From positions 1 through 20,940 of the IMG/VR virus record IMGVR_UViG_3300035670_001423: a stretch of DNA of 20,940 nt, one strand, 5' to 3'. Below the pieces are notes generated by a model. That model was not told the DNA's origin, did no database searches, and saw nothing but the letters and a program-made list of their open reading frames with translations. The DNA comes from a virus. The position numbers and the translations under genes are program-made. Positions 16,049-20,940 of the stretch are shown piece after piece. Positions within the stretch are counted from its first letter, which is position 1. Each line of letters opens with the position of its first letter.

Positions 16049-17092
16049 TTATGAATAAATCCAAATATTTTCATCTGTGCCAATAAATATATTACCTTTT
16101 GCTTGGTATCTTGAAGCTACTGCTGTTGGATCTGTACTTGCTCCTACTAAAGCAGCCGCTACAAAAGCATCTGGTGTGAATGAGCTGCTGGCAGCGTTAA
16201 ATGAGCCTGTAAATGCCCATCTTGTAGCTCCACTATCAAAAGCAAATAATTCACCTACATTTTGAGTATCTTGTTGTACTATAATACCACCATCACCTGC
16301 AGTATTTGAACCAGAAGCTAACAATACAAATCTATCAGCTACTTCTAAGTTAACTGTGTTTTGGAAAGATGCTGTACCTAATACTGTTAAGTCTTGATTA
16401 ACTGTTAAATTACCTCCAATAGTAACATTATTAGGTAAACCAATAGTTACTGTTTGACCGGCTACTGATGTTTCAATTTCATTAGCAGTACCAGCAATAG
16501 TTAATGCTTGGGTCTTTAAATTTACTGTACCATCACCTGTAGAACCGGATACTGCTAATACTGTAGCAATGCCTGTTAAGTTACTGCCATCACCAGCAAA
16601 TGAACCTGTAAATGAACCTGTTAATACTGAAGAAGCTCCTGTTAATTGGATTGATGAAGCACCACTAAGTATAGAACCATTATCTGTTATACTAGAATTT
16701 ACAAATTTACCATCTGCCGAATTCCATTTAACAATAAGATCGTTAGTTAATTGAGCAGCACCACTAACAGCTACAGTCCGAGCTGCGGTACCATCAAAGC
16801 TAAAAGGAACAATACCTGCTCCTTGTGACAATGCATTTGATAAGAATGAAGCAGAAATACCACTTAATCCACTACCATCACCTTGGAAAGAACCACTAAA
16901 GGAACCCGAGATAGAAACACTTGTAGCACCAGTAGTTGCTAAAATATCACCAGTACCATTAATAGGGGTTGATGTTAAATCGCCTGTAACACCACCACCG
17001 ATAACAACTGATCCTGATGTTAGATTGTCTACCTGTAATGTAGCTAATTCGGCGCTACTACCGGAGACTATGACTTTTTTCCAAGTTGCCAT
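16049..17092 (-). CDS. Tail fibre/structural protein with WKKVIVSGS N-terminus (347 aa)
   Basis: The N-terminus MATWKKVIVSGSSAELATLQ matches that of the 1690-aa fibre (MPNWKKVIVSGSNASLNSLT), so both probably dock to the same virion partner. The rest is beta-rich, low in charge and full of fibre-type repeats: GSFSGSFQGDGSGLSGI near residue 62 and GSFTGSFAGDGSNLTGI near 158, a strand series 'NNVTIGGNLTVNQDLTVLGT', and 'NLEVADRFVLLASGSNTAGD' with 'GGIIVQQDTQN' further on. It ends in a short beta segment GNIFIGTDENIWIYS that also looks like a fibre tip or foldon-like end. No chaperone domain, enzyme motif or cysteines are evident. It is preceded by a putative promoter element 41 nt upstream. Product is a trimeric fibre segment or baseplate-attached structural protein; the exact organelle cannot be told. 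Confidence 0.82.
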   Translation of the reverse strand: MATWKKVIVSGSSAELATLQVDNLTSGSVVIGGGVTGDLTSTPINGTGDILATTGATSVSISGSFSGSFQGDGSGLSGISASFLSNALSQGAGIVPFSFDGTAARTVAVSGAAQLTNDLIVKWNSADGKFVNSSITDNGSILSGASSIQLTGASSVLTGSFTGSFAGDGSNLTGIATVLAVSGSTGDGTVNLKTQALTIAGTANEIETSVAGQTVTIGLPNNVTIGGNLTVNQDLTVLGTASFQNTVNLEVADRFVLLASGSNTAGDGGIIVQQDTQNVGELFAFDSGATRWAFTGSFNAASSSFTPDAFVAAALVGASTDPTAVASRYQAKGNIFIGTDENIWIYS

Positions 17093-17133
17093 TTATTTTA
17101 AAATTTTGTCGTTTTATAGTTGTTTTGTCTAAT

Positions 17134-17142
17134 AATAAATAT
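17134..17142 (-). promoter_or_regulatory. Putative late promoter element upstream of the 347-aa fibre gene
   Basis: Coding-strand ATATTTATT, 41 nt before the ATG at 17092, followed by TAGACAAAAC as in the tail sheath leader. It lies five bases after the stop of the 706-aa gene. Confidence 0.45.
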
Positions 17143-17146
17143 TTAT

Positions 17147-19267
17147 CTAATCTAAGCCCACATACATTGCTGTTGAAGTAAACCAAATAGTCCCAGCATC
17201 TGTTGAACCTGTTGGCGCAGAAGCTTGTGGAACTATGCGAACTACACTTTCACTTATAGTAAATACGTCTTGTTGGGTAGCACTGTTTTGTACAGTAAGA
17301 CCATTTCTAATTAATAAAAAATCACTAATATCTAATGAACCTGTTAATTCATGTTGATTATTACCAAACAGTATTAACTTAGCATTTTCAATTTCGTTTA
17401 TACCACCGGCGAATAATGTTACTTTTGTATTTCCACTACCAGATGTTGCACCTAAAATTAAATGATGAGAATCAGTAAATACATAAGCATCACCTGCTGC
17501 ACTAGGATATATATCACCTCTTACATAATTAGTTGAAGCTATACCTATATCAATAAATCCAGCTAATTGTCCAACAGGATCTATATTGTTATATAATGCT
17601 AAATCCGCCGATGCTGAAACTCCAGCATTTGCATTAGATATTCCTACTTGAGAATAATTATCAACATTACCTTTAACTTGTACTAAATTATATGTATTTG
17701 ATCCAGATATTCCTTCAATCCAAAGAGATGCTGGGTTTATTGGGTCATATTGGTCTGTATTAATGCTAATAGTTCCTTGGTCGTGAATCCATAATCTAGC
17801 ATTTTCTATTATATTAAAGCCACCATTAAAGAATACAATTTGTTTTCCCTCAGTTGCATTACCTATGTATAAATTTTCACCAGTATTGTATAGGTATGCA
17901 TCTAAAGCTCCACCAATTATATTAGAGCCATATCCTGAACTATTAATACCTAAATTGACATAATTAGATTCTTCATCTCCGGTATCAGCAGTAGCAACAA
18001 TATCAGATGAAGCTGAAGGGCCATTGCTAGTGTTTTTGATATTAATTTGGAGATAGTTATTTACTTCTCCTTGAGTTGTTACAGCATTAAATGACTCAGT
18101 ATTAGATTGATATATAAACAATGCTTCAGGAGCTATAATACTACCTGATGTATTATTGATTATAATAGTAGATCCAGATTGGTATATAGCACTTGAAGAT
18201 ATAGTGTTGTTACTATTAAAAAATGCTATGTAATTTTCTTCAAAATATATGTTTGATTGAAAACTAGATGTTTGAGAATTTATAGCATTTTCGGCTTCAA
18301 GAGCATATGAAGCAGTACCATATAAAGAACCAGTAATTCCATCTACTACAATTAATGATCCTTCTATATCTAGTGATCCCGTCATTTCATGGAGATCATC
18401 AGGATTTAAAACAAATTTTTGGAAATTTTCAACTAAACCACCACCAACAAAAAAACGAATATGTTTATTAGGAGTAGCATTACCTATTGTTAAATCATTA
18501 CCCGTAGAATATACATAAGCATCATTAGGACCACCAATAGAACCTGTAAAGGTACTACTGTTAATACCCATATTAACAAAGTTAATAAACTCATCTCCAT
18601 TATCTGCAGTAGCAACAACATCAGATGATGCTAGATTTCCACTACTTTCATTTCTAACATTAAATTGAGAATAATTATCTACATTACTTTCAGCAGTAAT
18701 TATGTTTATAGATTCTGTATTCGGTTGGAATACAAATAGAGCTTCTGGGGCATTGCCTGTGCCAAAATCTCTATTGATTATAATGCTATACGAATTTGAC
18801 TGGTGTATAGCACTAGATGATAAGCTATTTTCAGTATCAAATAATGCTACATACTTGGTAAGGCCATTTATGTTACTTGAATAACTAGAGGTTGCAGCAA
18901 AAGAAGCAGTTATAGCGAAAGAAGCACTTGTAGCAAAAGAAGCACTATCTACACTAATATTAGTTAATCCACTTCCATCACCTGCAAATGAACCTGTAAA
19001 AGAGCCTGTATTATATGATGAGGTAAAGTTATCAAATGAACTTGTTAATACAAAACTGCCGGTATCAATATTGATACTGCCTGAGGGACCTTGTGGTCCT
19101 TGTGGGCCGGGAGGACCTTGTGGTCCCGGTGTTACAACCTCAATAATGTTAGTTAATGTTTGAGGTATAACAAGAATATTACCATTACCGTTGTCGATGT
19201 CAACTGTATTTGTTGATACATTTACATCAACACTGTTAACCATTGTATTTACTTCAACTTGGCTCAT
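17147..19267 (-). CDS. Tail fibre with collagen-like segment and three tandem modules (706 aa)
   Basis: Residues 1-46 form a beta-rich attachment region of Val/Asn/Asp (VEVNTMVNSVDVNVSTNTVD). Residues 48-63 are five Gly-Pro-x triplets (GPQGPPGPQGPQGPSG), a collagen-like triple-helix segment that implies a trimer. Residues 89-105 hold GSFTGSFAGDGSGLTNI, shared with the 347-aa protein. Residues 106-130 are Ala/Ser heptad-like repeats (SASFATSASFAITASFAATS). Then come three related modules, about 138-300, 346-500 and 510-650, each with '[EA]xLF/W...', 'VxNY[SL]Q', '[AS]SSD[IV]VATAD'-like, 'xNxGIxSS' and 'DAY[VL][YF]' blocks and ending in a GSLDI-like or related strand. It ends AGTIWFTSTAMYVGLD, a fibre-type tip. 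Its ATG overlaps the stop of the 124-aa gene by one base (TAATG). A host-binding fibre is likely; receptor unknown. Confidence 0.87.
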   Translation of the reverse strand: MSQVEVNTMVNSVDVNVSTNTVDIDNGNGNILVIPQTLTNIIEVVTPGPQGPPGPQGPQGPSGSINIDTGSFVLTSSFDNFTSSYNTGSFTGSFAGDGSGLTNISVDSASFATSASFAITASFAATSSYSSNINGLTKYVALFDTENSLSSSAIHQSNSYSIIINRDFGTGNAPEALFVFQPNTESINIITAESNVDNYSQFNVRNESSGNLASSDVVATADNGDEFINFVNMGINSSTFTGSIGGPNDAYVYSTGNDLTIGNATPNKHIRFFVGGGLVENFQKFVLNPDDLHEMTGSLDIEGSLIVVDGITGSLYGTASYALEAENAINSQTSSFQSNIYFEENYIAFFNSNNTISSSAIYQSGSTIIINNTSGSIIAPEALFIYQSNTESFNAVTTQGEVNNYLQINIKNTSNGPSASSDIVATADTGDEESNYVNLGINSSGYGSNIIGGALDAYLYNTGENLYIGNATEGKQIVFFNGGFNIIENARLWIHDQGTISINTDQYDPINPASLWIEGISGSNTYNLVQVKGNVDNYSQVGISNANAGVSASADLALYNNIDPVGQLAGFIDIGIASTNYVRGDIYPSAAGDAYVFTDSHHLILGATSGSGNTKVTLFAGGINEIENAKLILFGNNQHELTGSLDISDFLLIRNGLTVQNSATQQDVFTISESVVRIVPQASAPTGSTDAGTIWFTSTAMYVGLD

Positions 19268-19641
19268 TAGTCTACTACGGTAACTTCTTTACTTAATTTA
19301 ACTTTTCCTTCTAAAATCCTAGTAACTATAGGACAATCACTACCTGAGATAATGTCTAGGTCATATAGTGCTTCATTAAAAGTTAATAATGAGGATGTAC
19401 AAGAGGCTATAAAAATTCCTATACTTCCCGAGGCAGCATTAGTCATATTTAATCCAGTACCATCTGCGTTTAGGCTACTGCTTAAAGTTAAAAGAGGAGC
19501 AGATGTATATGTCTCTCTAATTTGCATTTTAGAGTCATATCCCGTTAAATTTACCGGATTTCCGTTAGAGTCTTTATAAGTAATAGAGAAATCTGTAGTA
19601 GATCCCTGTTCTATAATAAACGAATATTTACCTGCTGCCAT
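19267..19641 (-). CDS. Putative baseplate-associated / fibre-anchor protein (124 aa)
   Basis: The sequence follows a pattern common in small phage proteins encoded just before tail fibres. It opens with a strand 'GKYSFIIEQGSTTDFSITYK', then 'DSNGNPVNLTGYDSKMQIRE' (a 'V-[ND]-L-T-G-[YW]-x-[AS]-x-[MW]-x-I-R' block as in BppU-type N-terminal domains). It continues with 'GSIGIFIASCTSSLLTF', then 'ALYDLDIISGSDCPIVTRIL' and an ending 'EGKVKLSKEVTVVD'. This is an all-beta immunoglobulin-like or BppU-N-like domain. In characterised siphophages such domains attach receptor-binding proteins to the baseplate. In this phage the coupling to the 706-aa fibre by a TAATG overlap supports a similar adaptor role, but that is inference. 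Leader of 30 nt, no Shine-Dalgarno. Confidence 0.75.
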   Translation of the reverse strand: MAAGKYSFIIEQGSTTDFSITYKDSNGNPVNLTGYDSKMQIRETYTSAPLLTLSSSLNADGTGLNMTNAASGSIGIFIASCTSSLLTFNEALYDLDIISGSDCPIVTRILEGKVKLSKEVTVVD

Positions 19642-19671
19642 ACTTTGTAGAAATTACTGGCTATAAATATT

Positions 19672-19680
19672 GTTTTTGTT
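19672..19680 (-). promoter_or_regulatory. Putative late promoter element upstream of the 124-aa gene
   Basis: Coding-strand ATATTTATA, 30 nt before the ATG at 19641 and one base after the phoH stop codon. It would drive the fibre block. Confidence 0.45.
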
Positions 19681-19681
19681 A

Positions 19682-20350
19682 TTATTTACCGTATTCGTAT
19701 TCGAGTATTTTCCCGACTAGGTCCGATCTGTGGTTTTCTTTTAATTTAATCCACTTAATTTCGTCGATTTTTTTAGATAGTTCAATAACATACGACAATC
19801 CATTTATTTCACCCGTTGATGTTTTAATATCGGTTTGTTCATTATCACCATTTATGACAATTTTACCGGTTTTACCTAAACGGGTTAATATAGCTAGCAT
19901 TTCACCTTTAGTTAGATTTTGTGCTTCTTCTACAATTAAAATATCATCGATTGTTTTACCACGAATAAATTGTACTGGTAGTGCTTTTACTTTGCCTTCT
20001 TCAATTAGAGCAGGTACTTCATTTTTATTTGAACAGCATTTATTAAGATTTTCAACAAGTGCTTCCATATATGGATCAAACTTTTCACTTAATGCACCTG
20101 GAAGATATCCTAAAGATTTACCTACTTCAATTGCTGCTCTTGTATTGTAAATACAGCTAATTTGTTTTTTCTTAAGAAAATCTAAAGCAGCTTGAGCACA
20201 TACTAATGATTTACCTGATCCGGCTCTGCCTGTTACTACTACTATTTGATTCTCTACAATTAACCTTTTTGCTTCTTTTTGCTCCTCATTTAATTGAACA
20301 GCATTAATAGCTTTGATATCGTTTTTTCTTTCACGATTTGGTTCCCTCAT
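19682..20350 (-). CDS. phoH: PhoH-like P-loop ATPase (222 aa)
   Basis: A complete, short PhoH-family ATPase of the superfamily-1 helicase-like fold. Motifs: NEEQKEAKRL at 21-30 (Q-motif-like region); Walker A GRAGSGKS at 41-48 after VVVT; TRAAIEVGKSLGYLPGALSE at 70-89, the 'GxxLGfLPG' block typical of PhoH; FIRGKTIDD at 128-136; Walker B ILIVEEAQN at 137-145; GDNEQTD at 168-174; and an arginine-containing NHRSD at 206-210. PhoH genes are frequent in environmental phages; the name derives from the E. coli phosphate-starvation gene, but a role in phosphate metabolism is not shown for the phage forms, and RNA-related activity has been proposed for the family. It sits alone between the capsid terminator and the fibre block, with its own putative promoter. 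I see no Pho box in the short upstream gap. Start ATG 20350; leader 14 nt. Confidence 0.93.
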   Translation of the reverse strand: MREPNRERKNDIKAINAVQLNEEQKEAKRLIVENQIVVVTGRAGSGKSLVCAQAALDFLKKKQISCIYNTRAAIEVGKSLGYLPGALSEKFDPYMEALVENLNKCCSNKNEVPALIEEGKVKALPVQFIRGKTIDDILIVEEAQNLTKGEMLAILTRLGKTGKIVINGDNEQTDIKTSTGEINGLSYVIELSKKIDEIKWIKLKENHRSDLVGKILEYEYGK

Positions 20351-20364
20351 GCAACAATGTTTGT

Positions 20365-20373
20365 TATAAATAT
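20365..20373 (-). promoter_or_regulatory. Putative late promoter element upstream of phoH
   Basis: Coding-strand ATATTTATA, 14 nt before the phoH ATG. It is directly downstream of the T-run of the capsid terminator, so terminator and element form one joined unit of about 40 bases. Confidence 0.48.
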
Positions 20374-20403
20374 AAAAAAAGAGTCGAGCTTTCGCTCGAC
20401 TCT
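20374..20403 (-). terminator. Intrinsic terminator of the major capsid gene
   Basis: On the coding strand AGAGTCGAGC-GAAA-GCTCGACTCT is a perfect ten-pair stem with a GAAA (GNRA-type) tetraloop, followed by a run of Ts. It starts 22 nt after the capsid stop codon. It is the only strong intrinsic terminator I found in the window. It should uncouple high-level capsid transcription from phoH and the fibre genes. Confidence 0.92.
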
Positions 20404-20425
20404 CTTATTATCATCATTCTAATGA

Positions 20426-20940
20426 TTAGTTAATACCAAGGGCGTTTAAGCCATTAACATAAACTTTACCATAGAATTCAGGACGTACCATTTTCTTAGC
20501 GTAACGAGTCATGATACCTTTTCTTGGTACGAAAGTTTCTGGATCGTACACAAGAGGGGTCATCAACAATGGTACATAAGGAGCATAAACAGCACCTGAT
20601 TCAAGGAACTGAGCACCTTTGTAACCCATTAAGATCACGTTATTGCTAAAGTAAGGGTTAACATATACTTTGAAACGAGAGTTCAAAGAACCGATCTTTT
20701 GGCTACCGAAGTTAAATACTTTCTCAAGATCAGCACCTGCATCAGAAGCATATCCTGGGATAGACTGCATGATAGTAGCGATCTGAGGAGAAATAACTAA
20801 GAAGTTAGCTTGACCACGAAGAGTCTTTTGTAAGATCTTGTTAGATACAGACTGAAGAACAGTACCTAAAGTTGCAAACCAACCACCTTGTGTGTTATAG
20901 AAACCACCAGTTGTAGTAGAAGTTTGAACGAAAGTTGAAC
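20426..20940 (-). CDS. Major capsid protein, T4 gp23-like (5' part outside window)
   Basis: The C-terminal 170 codons are present; the gene enters from the right edge and the reading frame stays open to 20938. An internal Met at 20770 is not the start, since the frame continues upstream with conserved sequence (GGWFATLGTVLQSVSNKIL, then RGQANFLVISPQIATIMQ). Matching gp23 features: NFLVISPQIATIMQSIPGY (T4-type 'N.iv.S..va..L'), RFKVYVNPYF, NVILMGYKGAQFLESGAVYA, PYVPLLMTPLVYDPETF (cf. FxPYVPL in gp23) and PRKGIMTRYAKK (cf. PRIGFKTRYG). It ends VYVNGLNALGIN. The protein forms the hexamers of the HK97-fold capsid. An efficient terminator follows. This is the most secure marker that the phage is T4-like. 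Confidence 0.93.
   Translation of the reverse strand, partial: STFVQTSTTTGGFYNTQGGWFATLGTVLQSVSNKILQKTLRGQANFLVISPQIATIMQSIPGYASDAGADLEKVFNFGSQKIGSLNSRFKVYVNPYFSNNVILMGYKGAQFLESGAVYAPYVPLLMTPLVYDPETFVPRKGIMTRYAKKMVRPEFYGKVYVNGLNALGIN

Noticed and set aside
16030-16083. Upstream starts (TTG 16083 or ATG 16074) for the small gene at 15823-16029
   Set aside because: The added residues are an out-of-frame copy of the conserved end of the 347-aa protein; ATG 16029 gives a natural MGLLDKI start. Not fully excluded.
16082-16090. A further ATATTTATT copy close to the small gene start
   Set aside because: It lies within the codons for the NIFIG end of the 347-aa protein; the same amino acids also create a copy at 14900-14908, so coding constraint explains it. 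The copy at 14402-14410 is also intragenic.
20426-20770. A separate 114-aa gene starting at ATG 20770
   Set aside because: The frame is open to the window edge and upstream codons carry gp23-like sequence, so this Met is internal to the capsid protein.
1-20940. Diversity-generating retroelement, integrase, tRNA or prophage attachment site
   Set aside because: I saw no reverse transcriptase, template/variable repeat pair with adenine-specific differences, integrase, cloverleaf or att-like repeat. The repeats present are explained by fibre coding sequence.

Overview
The window is a compact, AT-rich stretch of the late (virion structural) region of a T4-like contractile-tailed phage (Caudoviricetes, myovirus morphology). 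Every gene I can support lies on the minus strand, so transcription runs from the right edge to the left edge. The phage assignment rests on a gp23-like major capsid C-terminus, a PhoH-like ATPase, gp13-, gp14- and gp15-like neck/tail-completion proteins, a gp18-like tail sheath and a block of large fibre genes. Almost no start codon has a visible Shine-Dalgarno sequence and leaders are A-rich, which would fit a Bacteroidota host, but this is only an inference. All stops are TAA or TAG.

Layout in transcription order: (1) 20940-20426, 3' part of the major capsid gene, then a strong intrinsic terminator; (2) 20350-19682, phoH-like gene; (3) 19641-15596, a fibre/baseplate block: a 124-aa putative baseplate-associated protein, a 706-aa fibre with a collagen-like segment and three tandem modules, a 347-aa fibre/structural protein and two small helical proteins; (4) 15493-10421, a 1690-aa tail fibre/tailspike with two beta-helix-like modules, a YadA-like repeat section and a C-terminal Peptidase S74 chaperone with its Ser-Lys dyad; (5) 10392-7511, the tightly packed neck cassette gp13-like, unknown 110-aa, gp14-like, gp15-like; (6) 7472-7239, a six-cysteine small protein; (7) 7194-1744, an 1816-aa protein with about 1100 residues of Thr/Pro/Ser repeats without acidic, aromatic or glycine residues and dotted with Arg/Lys; (8) 1682-1404, a small coiled-coil protein; (9) 1327-1, the N-terminal 442 codons of the tail sheath.

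The most unusual items are the giant basic Thr-Pro rod between the neck cassette and the sheath gene; a nine-base element, ATATTTAT(A/T) on the coding strand, found in eight of the larger gaps and resembling a T4 late promoter read in the opposite orientation; and a near-perfect palindrome that buries the start codon of the giant gene. Intergenic space totals only about 500 bases. The longest gap is about 100 bases (15494-15595), so no stretch above 300 bases lacks a gene. I saw no tRNA, CRISPR, integrase, transposase or reverse transcriptase.
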